Of a DNA stretch of 64,000 nucleotides, positions 35,326 to 45,057 are shown piece by piece; the first letter of the stretch is position 1, and every line of letters begins with the position of its first letter. Position numbers and translations under genes: made by a program. Source of the DNA: Tritrichomonas foetus (Eukaryota; Parabasalia; Tritrichomonadida; Tritrichomonadidae). Below the pieces are notes generated by a model. It was not told where the DNA came from, made no database searches, and saw only the letters and a list, made by a program, of their open reading frames with translations. The stretch covers positions 20,182-84,181 of the forward strand of contig MLAK01000562.1 of assembly GCA_001839685.1 (NCBI GenBank). Direction: 5' to 3'.

Positions 35326-35960
35326 AATTTAATAGAAAAATTAGCTACTCCATATTATTCCATTTTTTAAAGATGAACTTCAATTACAAGTCATGTATTA
35401 CATTTAATTTAACGAAAAATAGTAAAATATATGAAAAATGGAAGAAGAAGTCGAATTTTGGCACTTTCAATCACCATTATTTTCCAATGATTTCGATATT
35501 ACCAATCATTAACATTTCAATGATTGTTAAATAACAAAGAAAGAAAGTAATTAAACTCATTTCAATATTTATAAAAATTATAATTCATAATTAATTATTT
35601 TTAATATTCATCAATAGAATTCAAACTGATAGAACCAATTAAAAATTATTCTAAAGAATTTAATACAACTGATCGATTCAACTTATGATATCCCAACAAT
35701 AAAACTATCATTGATCCATGACTAACTCATAAATTTAATCAGATGTATTTTTTAAAAAAATTATATAAAATTCCACAAATAAAAGGGGTTTACGTTTAAA
35801 AAGATTTGAAGATAAAGTAGAAGAAGAAAACGAACGATAAATAAGTTTAAATAAAGATTCAATGATGGATAAACTTGAAGAATACATGGAAGAAATATAA
35901 ATATATATAAAATATTAAAGAAGCAATTAAGAAAATAATTTGTTTCATGAATGAAATAAA

Positions 35961-36242
35961 TTACATTGCAACATTAGTATCTCCACCTTCTGTAACTTGA
36001 ACAACTATATAAGGATGAATTTCTATTCTTTTTGTTTTAAAATTTAAACATTTCTGAAAATTATAAATCGAATTCATCGAAATCTAAATTCTGATGATGA
36101 TTGTAAATAAATCCTAATTGTCTATTCTCTCATGAAAATATTAATAAAGATGCTACTTCATTCTTTATAAATGTTTTATTACCTTTCCAACCTAAATTAA
36201 TAATATATGAGACAATATTGAATATATAATTATTTCTGACGT
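35961..36242 (-). pseudogene. Decayed gene, C-terminal part
   Basis: Read leftward, the frames give NIVSYIINLGWKGNKTFIKN, then NEVASLLIFS, TGA, ENRQLGFIYNHHQ...DFDEFDL, a stop, and after a frame change KTKRIEIHPYIVVQVTEGGD...TNVAM and TAA at 35961-35963. Composition is clearly protein-like, but two internal stops and a frame change kill it. Family not recognised. A GGTTAACC hairpin lies just upstream at 36240-36270. Confidence 0.5.
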
Positions 36243-36266
36243 TTTTGGTTAACCAAAAGTCAGATG
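36239..36266. repeat. Palindromic hairpin around GGTTAACC
   Basis: CTGAC, one extra base, TTTTTGGTT and AACCAAAAGTCAG form an imperfect palindrome centred on the GGTTAACC at 36247-36254. It sits between two divergent relic genes, where a shared promoter might once have been. Confidence 0.5.
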
Positions 36267-36327
36267 TCACTTTTGAAAAACTTTTGGTTCATTTTTTGGT
36301 TAATCATTACCTTCAATACCCCAAACC

Positions 36328-36985
36328 ATGTCAGAAATAAATGATATTAGTAATCAAATATTGAAGTTAAATAAACTTCCAAAAGTATGTGAAGAATGCT
36401 TGACGAGTTTGAAAGTTGTTGAAGAATCATTCATTTGATTTAACAATAGTTTTAAAAAACCAGAATCATCATTTTTACACCAAATTGCCAAAATTTCCAG
36501 CGAACTAACTGATGTTATTGTCCAGTATCTAGGTAGAAATTCCGTTTCGTAACTTCTAAAGAGAATATTATTACTTCTCTCTATCTAATGTCCAAAAACT
36601 GGTATGTAGTGAAGCATCTCCTCTTATTGAAAAAGCTTTTATGGAATTTTCCAATGCACACAATAGAATTCAAAAAGGTTATTTGATTCATCGTATGTTA
36701 AAAATGATGGAATAGTAGAAACAACTCTTAACTTTCTTAGAAATGGAGAAGAAGTTGTAAAGGCAACATTTCATACATCCAATTCGACAATTAATATCTA
36801 AATTCAAGAAGAATTGGCTTCAAGTACTTCTCTACTTATAGGCAGTTTTGATAATTATAATAAATAGGTGAAATATCAGCTCTTATTGAAATATAATTGG
36901 GTAAATGAAGCGAATTTATCACTAAATCTTATTCTTAAAGAACCAAGTAAAATCTTTACGTTGACAAAAATACTATTGAATTAAA
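36328..36985 (+). pseudogene. Decayed gene with helical N-terminal region
   Basis: It starts at ATG 36328 (MSEINDISNQILKLNKLPKV), continues CEECLTSLKVVEESFI, TGA, FNNSFKKPESSFLHQIAKIS...DVIVQYLGRN, a stop, then EASPLIEKAFMEFSNAHNRI. After a frame change come TTLNFLRNGEEVVKATFHTS and later NEANLSLNLILKEPSKIF. The helical pattern resembles BAR-type membrane-curving domains, but weakly. Several stops and frameshifts show it is dead. Confidence 0.45.
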
Positions 36986-37739
36986 AGAGGAGAATAAAAA
37001 AAGAAAGATGATACTCAAAAAGATATTCATACATCACTATGTTTCAATGTGCTGATGTGCTTTTGCTATTCCTTTGAATTCGGAGTATCGCCCTTTTTTT
37101 TTTCTCCCCAAAGCTATTTCAAATGATTATTATTGCTTTCTTAAATTACCTATTTAGATGTTATATTATGTTTTGTTACATGAGTTTGAATTCTAGAGAT
37201 TAGGTCAAAGTATTGAAATTAAATGATATTTAATTATCATATTTTATAGATGTGTACAATAATATGTATAGTAGCATTCAATAAAGAATTTATAAATTAT
37301 AACCAGTTACTTTCCAGAATCACTGTGATGAAAATATTAAGGAAAAATATATTGTTAACATTCCGAACTTCTTTTGTAACTTATCTCTGGTAGTAAGAAT
37401 CTGTCTCCAGAAATGCATTAGATTCATCTTCATTGATGAAATGAATATTAATTAAAAAATGAATTATTTTTATANTTGACAAAAAAGATGATTAGTGTAT
37501 TGCTATGAAAATCTATAAAAAAATTTTGAAGATATATATTTTGCTCATAACTTTGGGAAGAGATCCCGGCGAAGGAGAAAATATTAATTTTTGATAACTT
37601 TTTGCATTCTAGGATCTTTAATTTGAACTCCCTTGTTAGAGGACGGCTTTATAGCTGTTTTGTGGATGATTATTGTTTTGATTAAATGAGATAAACCGAA
37701 TTTCCGAATACTGAGTGGATAGATAGATCATGGATTCAA

Positions 37740-37855
37740 AATTGATAAAAAAAGCACGTTTATAAAAAGGACTTTTTTCATCAAAAAGTTTCTTATCGTC
37801 GATTTGTCATCACTTCACCGGAGTTTATCCTTAATAAATATGAAAGTGATATGTT
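37740..37855 (+). pseudogene. Second ITSPEFIL fragment
   Basis: One frame gives KKDFFHQKVSYRRFVITSPE followed by FILNKYESDMFD and a stop (TAA near 37858). It shares the nine codons ITSPEFIL plus the preceding base context exactly with the minus-strand fragment at 34580-34738. The longer overlapping frame 37804-38121 has no ATG before codon 13 and looks random. Confidence 0.4.
37808..37834 (-). repeat. 27-base inverted repeat, right copy
   Basis: Exact reverse complement of 34701-34727. The sequence just outside and inside the repeat is not clearly conserved, and I see no target-site duplication. Confidence 0.85.
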
Positions 37856-37892
37856 CGATTAATTCAATTGTTTTCAAAGATTTGTGTCCTTT

Positions 37893-37955
37893 GAATTTTC
37901 AAAAGATATATTTACCACAACTTTCCAACAGAATTTTCAAAAGATATATTTACCA
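37893..37955 (+). repeat. Two direct copies of a 25-base sequence
   Basis: GAATTTTCAAAAGATATA plus TTTACCA occurs at 37893-37917 and again at 37931-37955, spaced 38 bases start to start. This looks like a local duplication. Confidence 0.75.
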
Positions 37956-38856
37956 TATCATATGGCAAGACCTCAGATTACATGAATTTAGGGGAAAAAA
38001 ACTTAACTTAGAAACGCTTGATCTCAGAGGAAAAAGCTCTTACTTTTATATGCTTTACAAAATAAGAATATTTTGCAGAAAACTTTCATTGTTTGAACTT
38101 TTTAAGATCTTAAATGGCTAAGAAATGACCATTTAATTATTGATAAAATAAAGAGATCAGAAAGTTATTCAATTCCTTTTATAATTTTCTGAAAGCTCTC
38201 ATAAATTTATTCTATTTTAAATTCGTTATATTCATTATATATTCAAAAAGTGGGAAATCATAGTTGTGAAATACAATCTGAAAAAAAACTTTTGTGAAAA
38301 ATGCATTGTTTATTCACTATATTTTCCGGAAATTATTGATTTTGCAGGTGTCATTCATTAATATAAAATAGTGTTTTATTTGTTTTTTCATTCTTGAGAA
38401 ATACATATTATTTCACAATCATGAATAACAGGATACGCTTGAAATGATGAAATAAATATTTGTTAATGCACTATTATGATTTTGAATGACTCAACGAATT
38501 GTCCAAATCATTATGATATGAATTGTGATCACATATTTCAAAGACTCGCTATATTGCAATATAATGTATAGCCTAATTATTTTGAATATCTTAATTATGA
38601 AAAATTATCATTAAATACATTGCTGATCGAATGATTCGATAAAGGATAAATGTCTGAGAGGGGAATGTTTTTCGAGATCAATTTCCATTCCACCATTATC
38701 ATATTTTAAATCTCTCTAAATAAAATATCAACTCTTTCTTCGAATGGATTTAATTAATATATAAATGTTTAAAGAATAATAAAAGAACTACTGATAAATC
38801 AAGTGAAGATTAGATAGTTACATTGAAAAGAAACTAGCACTATTTTAGATTTAATA

Positions 38857-41800
38857 TTAAATTGTATTATCAATAAATTTGGCGTCTCCAATTTTTGAGT
38901 CGAGAAGTTCAGAATTCAAGAAAGCAATGTCCCTCCTCTTTGTCCAGTAGTAGTATCCACCATAGGCGCCACCAGCAACCACTGCAAGAACAACAATCAC
39001 AATTGCAGCAATTGCGCCACCACTTAATTTCTTCTTATCTGAATCGCCAGAATCATCACCGTCAAAACTGACATGGTCTCTTCCATAAAGCACCAAACTC
39101 TCACCATTGCAAGAGAAGTCGAAAATCGGCTTCGATCCAAAGCAGTCAACAACAGCCTCAGTTTCAAACTTAGACAGCCATTTCGAACATTTGTTTTGAC
39201 TTAATCTAATCAAACTGAAAGTGTTGTGATAAAGATAATTGTCGTAATCCTTTTCACGATCTTTGTAATCACTATCATCAAACTTAAGTATGACTTTGAG
39301 TGGTTCTGTTGTTGGATCTTCCGTGAAAATGATTTCTGGTATTTCATTCAACTTCCAAAGAAGTTCGACTGAAGCACTAGCTTGTAAATCGAAGGATCCT
39401 GTTAATGATGACGCTCCGTGAAGTCCAAGATAAGATGAGACAGTAGTTTGTGAAAGGTTGGTTTGTGATTTAGAGTTGATTTCAACTCGTGTGGCAGAAA
39501 TTGGATAAGATGATTCAGCGTTCTTTGCAGACAAAGATGACTTTCCATCAAAAATAATGGATTTGGCATCCATTTTACCTGTTCCATGTGCAGCATTACC
39601 AAAATCAAGTGTAGAATTAATGTTATTTAAGTTAATAGTGTCTAAAGCTTGGAATGGAAGTGTTGATTTATCAAATTGAACCGTACCAGCGGACATCAAT
39701 TTTGGAATTGCAGTGAATGGGAATGATGATGTTGTTACTTTCACTTTAGAAAGATCAGTAGAAACGAATTCAACTGTTTCTCCAGTGATTGAACCCCAAT
39801 TTGATCCAACTGTTACCATTGTTGAACGCCCAGAAATTGTTGTACCTTTCACTGAAGTTACACCATTTTCAACTTCTAATTGTGGCGAATAACCTTCGAA
39901 GTTGAACTTGAATTTCGGATATTTTGAAGCAGCAATAGAACTTGTTCCAACTTTCCATCCACTTGCTGTGAATGTAAGGAGTTCAGTATTCATAATAAGA
40001 GTTAGATCTTTTGTGAATGATGGGAATTCACTATTTGACCAAGTTGCATAATCAATAGAAGCTGCTTGGAATCCATCAATTTTATCAATTTTTGCACGAC
40101 TCTTTAATTCCAATGAATTAACTGAAAATGAAGAATCAGAAACCTTAACACTAACTCCTTCCAACGAAAGGGTTGAAACAAATCCACTTCCAAGTGTAAC
40201 TTTAACATCAACAGTAACTGATCCATATTGTATAATTGTAACAGAAGCACCTTTGATTTTATCAAAGTTTAATGCAAAGTCTTTAGAGTTTGATTTACCA
40301 AAACGAGCTTGTATTGCTTTAGCGCCATTTGGAAGAAGTGTATCAATGCTGGAAATTGTTGAATCGGTAAGTGTTATTTCACAATTTCCTGAAGCTCCAT
40401 AGCATAAATTGAATGGAATGAGAAGTGGGCTTTCAACAAAGTACATGTAAATATCACCTGTATCTTCATTAACAGCAATCCATAAGTTAGACTCAACAAA
40501 ACCATGTGTAGTTGGTTGTGTGCCAATAAGCTTGATGTTAGAAACTTGGCATGAATAGACATCACCAACATCAACTTTAATGAATGTGTGGTTCTTGTTG
40601 AAGTAACTAACAACAGATGAATCATCAATGGATTTAGTAATCGGCATTTGGATTTGGTAATTTGGTGAAATGATAGCATTGATTAAAGCTTCTTCAATTG
40701 TCAAACGAGAATCACCATCAGTACTTGAAAAGTGTTGACATTCAATCACAGCTTTATCTCTCTTTGATCCACTAATTTGATGAACATGAAGTTCAATATT
40801 TGGTTGTGAGAACTTGAAAATTGCACCACCACCAATATTTATTGAATTTTTGATAGAAATTTTAGAACTGGAAACAGATTCATACTTAACAGTGATAGTA
40901 TTTGACTTTTGAATGTCACGATATTCAATGTGGCCAGTAATTCCAACTTCTGCAGCTTTACCAACTAATGTAAAGTCACCATCATCAGCAGAGAATGAAA
41001 GTGGTGTGTGCTGACTAGCTAATGAAAATGTACAACCAGAAAATTCATAGAAAATGAAGATATGTGTTCTTGAACCCTCATTCCAGCCACTTCCAAAGTT
41101 GAAAATAGCTCCTGCACATTTCTTTACAAGAACAACTGGCATGTTATCTTCTTTAACACCGCTGTCTTTAGTCACTGTGATTGTTTTTCCAGATGAAACT
41201 GTAAGAACGACATCATAAACAGCCTCAACTGTTTTGAAGAGGAATGTTGTTGCACCAATTTTGATACCCTTATCAACCATTACAATTTGGGCATCGGATG
41301 AAATTGTGGCTTGAAGATCATTTGAGTTTTCATCTTCATCGAATTGGACAGTTGATGCAACTGTGCTCAATTCACCATTAACAATGCAATTATCTTTGAT
41401 TAATATACTCTTGAATTTAGATAAAATTTCGTATTGGCATGTGAAATCATCAACTGTGATGGCTGTGTTCTTGAATGAAGAATCAATTTCGCAGTTTAAG
41501 AAATCTAATTCACCAAACGAGAGACTTGTTGCACCAGAAGCACTTTTCACAACAAGATTCTCGAATTTAGTAGTTGTGGTTTTAATATCAACTTGTGATG
41601 AACCTGCTTGGATTTCAATGACATCTTTGGTTCCAGATGTTTTACCAATGAATGTTGAAACTTTGGCATTCACATTAGAAAGATCAAGTGTTGGTTTGTT
41701 AGAATCAGTAATTTTCACGAGATAAACAGTAATGTTAGACTTTGTCGTCTTGGTAAGTTCACTGTTCAAATTAGCTGGTAAAATGTGTTGACTTCTTGAT

Positions 41801-44103
41801 GGGCATCCACTTTTATCAGAATCATCAGAAACACAGAATTCTACTCCGTCACCATACCTGTTAACCCATGTAACTGGTCCTGAACCAATTGGCTTAATTT
41901 GTGATGGTTTATATGGTTCAGTTAATACAATGTTAACTGGTAAATCGCCATGATCGAAGTTTACAGTGAAACTGGCTGATGATGTTTGTTTCCATGAGTA
42001 AAGAATCAATTCAGCAGTCTCCCAATAACCAAGACTAATTTGTTTGAAGGAAATATTCAATGATGGTGGTGTTTTGGTATTCATTGTAACATTGAAGTTA
42101 TTTCTTTCAGCGGTTTGTGTAATTCCAACATCATAAATGATATCAAGGAATCCAACAATTTCTGAATTAATTGTAACTGGTTGGAATAAATCATTAGATT
42201 CGAAATCATAGAAAATGTAAGAATCATCAGAAACAGTCATAGCATCATAAACGTCCATTGTGTAAGTTAATTTTGGAATTTTATAAAGTGGATCAGCATA
42301 AGGAAGAACGTTGCGAATGAAGTAATCGTCACCTAAAACTTGTTCACATGAATGGAATGAAAATTTTGAATATGATTCACCTGTAACTTTATCAAATAAA
42401 ATCTTTTTCACGTAAAAATCAACATCACCTAATTTCAAATTATGAAGTTCTAAGTCAGTAATTCCACTTCCTGTGATGAAAGACATTCTTTCAACTTTAG
42501 TATTTGATAAACCACCACGAACGATAACTTTAACATCAGTGTAACCATAATCAAATCTTGAGAAATCAAGATAATTCAATGTAAATGTTTTTATTGTTAA
42601 ATTTAGATATTTCATTCCATCAACAAAATAGTCAGTGATTAATTCAATATCATAAATTTCAATTCCATCACTTCCATCGCATTCTCCAGCCAGTCTATCT
42701 CCATCATAGCAAATATTGAGTGGAAGTGTGCTTGGTGGAACTGCAGTTAATGTGACATGGTCTTGAACAACCTTTGCTGTAAGGCATGAATCACCATCAG
42801 TGAACCCGTGAATAAATGGGGAATCTGGTAAACTAACGTAAGCATATTGAAGCTTGAAAATGATGTTTTTAATTGTCATTATTGTAAGTTCATGATTAAT
42901 AAGTTCAGAAAGAAGGTCATCTGATAAATATGTCGTGAAATCTGGAACAACAACAATTCCTGTCATTTTAGTTTGTGATGTTGTTGCAGCTTCAACGACT
43001 ATAGTTGATGATCCACCAGTTCCAACTCTGAAAACGAATGGAAAATCGCCTAATGAGAGATCAGTTGCAACTTTTGCAACAGTTGCATCAATATATGAAC
43101 TTCCAAGGTCAAGTGATTCACCTGAAAAAGTTCCTTTAAATGTGGCAGTTGCTCTTTGTAATTTGAGTGTTGTTGAAAGTTTGATATCGCATGAAAAGTC
43201 ACCTGTTATTGTTGTTTTTGCTTGAGATAGAACGATGTTAGCAAGGCAGCCTGTCTTAGTGACTGGTAAAACTGATCCACTTGCAATTAAAGTCATAGAT
43301 GAAATATCTTTGTCATAAACTGGTAACTTAAGTGTTGCAGGCCATTCTCCTGAAAATTCAAGACTTTCAAAATTACTGAATTCAAAGGCAGGTATCTTGT
43401 CTGGTGATGTTCCCTCATATTTCATAACAAGGGTAGAATGTGCATTAATTTTAAGGTCTGCCCGAAGTGCTGTTTCTTTCATATAAGTAAAAGTTGTCTT
43501 CTTATTATTAATCGTCGCTTCAAACGAATAATCTTTAGCAATGATAGATGTGTTTGAGCCAGATGTCATATCAAGTAAAACTCCAGCTTCTTCATAATAA
43601 GAAATTCCTGTAAGTTGAACGTGTTCAAATGAATGAACAGAATCGTCTGTAATTAAAGTTCCAACGACGAGAAGTTCTTCAATTTCAACTAAATCAACTT
43701 GGACATGATCCAATTCGAGGGCGCCAACTGTGAGATTCTTCATTGGTTGAGTTGATACAAATTTAACATCGATATCATGGAAAATAAGTTTGCCAGACGA
43801 AATAGTATTGGTTGAAGCAATTTCTAGGTCAACTATACTAGACGAATCAAGCCTTAAAAATTCGACTATGTGACCGTCAAATATGTTTAATCGAAATTCG
43901 AAGACAAAATTGCGTGAAGTTGAATAGAAATAAATTTTTGTGCTATATGAAAGCGATTTATCAAGGATGGTTGACAAATCTATGGTTTCATCATATGGGA
44001 TTTTATCTCCGATGGCGTGGTCCGGACAGCTACCTTGACAGACGGTTATCGAGTGTTCGGTCGGTCCTGATATTGCAAAAATTGCAAGAGTAAGCAAAAA
44101 CAT
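38857..44103 (-). CDS. Large type I surface protein with four related segments
   Basis: 1748 residues from ATG 44103. A signal peptide (MFLLTLAIFAISG), an extracellular region of about 1670 residues, an acidic linker (DGDDSGDSDKKK), one membrane segment at about 1695-1720 (GAIAAIVIVVLAVVAGGAYG) and a 28-residue tail are visible. The ectodomain is beta-rich, Ser/Thr/Val-rich and repetitive, like a beta-solenoid. Cys-pair landmarks start each of four segments: VCQGSC (21-26), ICYDGDRLAGEC (464-475), FCVSDDSDKSGC (757-767) and LCYGASGNC (1233-1241). The segments are therefore about 290-475 residues long. Several NxT/NxS sequons occur. It is likely a cell-surface adhesin or coat protein (inference); no known family is recognised. 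AACTTTTT lies 26 bases upstream (44129-44136). Confidence 0.85.
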   Translation of the reverse strand: MFLLTLAIFAISGPTEHSITVCQGSCPDHAIGDKIPYDETIDLSTILDKSLSYSTKIYFYSTSRNFVFEFRLNIFDGHIVEFLRLDSSSIVDLEIASTNTISSGKLIFHDIDVKFVSTQPMKNLTVGALELDHVQVDLVEIEELLVVGTLITDDSVHSFEHVQLTGISYYEEAGVLLDMTSGSNTSIIAKDYSFEATINNKKTTFTYMKETALRADLKINAHSTLVMKYEGTSPDKIPAFEFSNFESLEFSGEWPATLKLPVYDKDISSMTLIASGSVLPVTKTGCLANIVLSQAKTTITGDFSCDIKLSTTLKLQRATATFKGTFSGESLDLGSSYIDATVAKVATDLSLGDFPFVFRVGTGGSSTIVVEAATTSQTKMTGIVVVPDFTTYLSDDLLSELINHELTIMTIKNIIFKLQYAYVSLPDSPFIHGFTDGDSCLTAKVVQDHVTLTAVPPSTLPLNICYDGDRLAGECDGSDGIEIYDIELITDYFVDGMKYLNLTIKTFTLNYLDFSRFDYGYTDVKVIVRGGLSNTKVERMSFITGSGITDLELHNLKLGDVDFYVKKILFDKVTGESYSKFSFHSCEQVLGDDYFIRNVLPYADPLYKIPKLTYTMDVYDAMTVSDDSYIFYDFESNDLFQPVTINSEIVGFLDIIYDVGITQTAERNNFNVTMNTKTPPSLNISFKQISLGYWETAELILYSWKQTSSASFTVNFDHGDLPVNIVLTEPYKPSQIKPIGSGPVTWVNRYGDGVEFCVSDDSDKSGCPSRSQHILPANLNSELTKTTKSNITVYLVKITDSNKPTLDLSNVNAKVSTFIGKTSGTKDVIEIQAGSSQVDIKTTTTKFENLVVKSASGATSLSFGELDFLNCEIDSSFKNTAITVDDFTCQYEILSKFKSILIKDNCIVNGELSTVASTVQFDEDENSNDLQATISSDAQIVMVDKGIKIGATTFLFKTVEAVYDVVLTVSSGKTITVTKDSGVKEDNMPVVLVKKCAGAIFNFGSGWNEGSRTHIFIFYEFSGCTFSLASQHTPLSFSADDGDFTLVGKAAEVGITGHIEYRDIQKSNTITVKYESVSSSKISIKNSINIGGGAIFKFSQPNIELHVHQISGSKRDKAVIECQHFSSTDGDSRLTIEEALINAIISPNYQIQMPITKSIDDSSVVSYFNKNHTFIKVDVGDVYSCQVSNIKLIGTQPTTHGFVESNLWIAVNEDTGDIYMYFVESPLLIPFNLCYGASGNCEITLTDSTISSIDTLLPNGAKAIQARFGKSNSKDFALNFDKIKGASVTIIQYGSVTVDVKVTLGSGFVSTLSLEGVSVKVSDSSFSVNSLELKSRAKIDKIDGFQAASIDYATWSNSEFPSFTKDLTLIMNTELLTFTASGWKVGTSSIAASKYPKFKFNFEGYSPQLEVENGVTSVKGTTISGRSTMVTVGSNWGSITGETVEFVSTDLSKVKVTTSSFPFTAIPKLMSAGTVQFDKSTLPFQALDTINLNNINSTLDFGNAAHGTGKMDAKSIIFDGKSSLSAKNAESSYPISATRVEINSKSQTNLSQTTVSSYLGLHGASSLTGSFDLQASASVELLWKLNEIPEIIFTEDPTTEPLKVILKFDDSDYKDREKDYDNYLYHNTFSLIRLSQNKCSKWLSKFETEAVVDCFGSKPIFDFSCNGESLVLYGRDHVSFDGDDSGDSDKKKLSGGAIAAIVIVVLAVVAGGAYGGYYYWTKRRDIAFLNSELLDSKIGDAKFIDNTI

Positions 44104-45057
44104 GGTTCAAGATTCTTCACGAATTCGAAACTTTTTTAAACAATGCAAGTATTTTTATCGTTTATTTTGAGTTCAAAATTATCGATTTTCTCATTTTTTT
44201 TGGTAGTGATTTGAAAATTTCACCTCTAGATTTAGAATATTGAATATATTTTATTTCTTTTTATTGAACTACGATGGTATCAAAATATGTGAATTCATCA
44301 TTCAAATAATTCTTCATCTCGCTATATAAAAAGTGGAAATAAAACATTTTTTTCAAAGTGTAGTATCAAGCCACCATCTTTCTTTTAGGTATTTCGATGT
44401 ATAAAAGGAGTAAATATATGTGATGTCACTCAACCGATTCTCATAATTTTTATTTTACTTCAGTTAGGAATTCAATATTGAATTTTCTGAATATTTATCT
44501 GAAAACAAATTTATTTGAATAAAACCATCTCCTTTTGAAAAGTTATGGTTAAATAAAGACGTCAATTTTTCGACAAAAGATTTGAGGATGTGAAAATTCT
44601 CCTTTGATGCCAATCAATTTTGCTCTTGTAGTATATAAATATTGCCAAGAATATGATGTTTCCATATCATTAATAACAATTAAATTTGAATTCGTCAATT
44701 ATTATTTCGTGAATGATGTTTTCCAAAAAAAGATAATTTTACTTTTAAAAAAGTATTATATGTATTTTTCTGATCTGATTGTGTTTATAGGACGAAAAGT
44801 GATTCCAAATTGAAATGAATCAAGGATCTCCTCCACAGCATGAAGTGCCACTTCAGATATAGTCTATCTTTTGTGTAGAAAAGTAATAATATGATTTAGC
44901 AAGAAAATATATGATTTCTCTAATGAGAAACTCTAGAAAAACAAAAACGTTTCAATCACCGAATTTTGAATTCCTTTGAAAATTGAATGGGAATGATGTC
45001 TAGGGATCTGAAAATTCATTTGGGAAACATAAATCATCTCTTCATTAAAATAAAATT
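44104..45057. other. Intergenic between divergent genes
   Basis: About 950 bases upstream of both the surface-protein gene and the CCA enzyme gene. A 68-codon frame from ATG 44607 (MPINFALVVYKYCQEYDVSI) has no recognisable motif and I do not call it. The promoter of the surface protein should be in the first 100 bases or so. Confidence 0.4.

Larger units (their letters stand above)
34343..38856. other. Relic island: 4.5 kb without an intact gene
   Basis: There are fragments of at least four decayed genes (34580-34738 minus, 35961-36242 minus, 36328-36985 plus, 37740-37855 plus), a 27-base perfect inverted repeat 3.1 kb apart, several GGTTAACC palindromes, and three N bases (34755, 35271, 37475). 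A 24-codon start-like frame at 35438-35512 (MEEEVEFWHFQSPLFSNDF) may be another relic. The part from 38122 to 38856 holds nothing I can recognise. Confidence 0.6.

Noticed and set aside
34701..37834. DNA transposon with terminal inverted repeats
   Set aside because: No transposase frame, no target-site duplication seen, and the repeats are explained by shared coding sequence.
37804..38121. 105-codon frame in the relic island
   Set aside because: It starts at TTG, is off-frame from the ITSPEFIL coding fragment, and has no motif.
44607..44813. 68-codon frame upstream of the CCA enzyme gene
   Set aside because: No motif, AT-driven Phe/Ile/Lys/Tyr composition, and long promoter-type surroundings.
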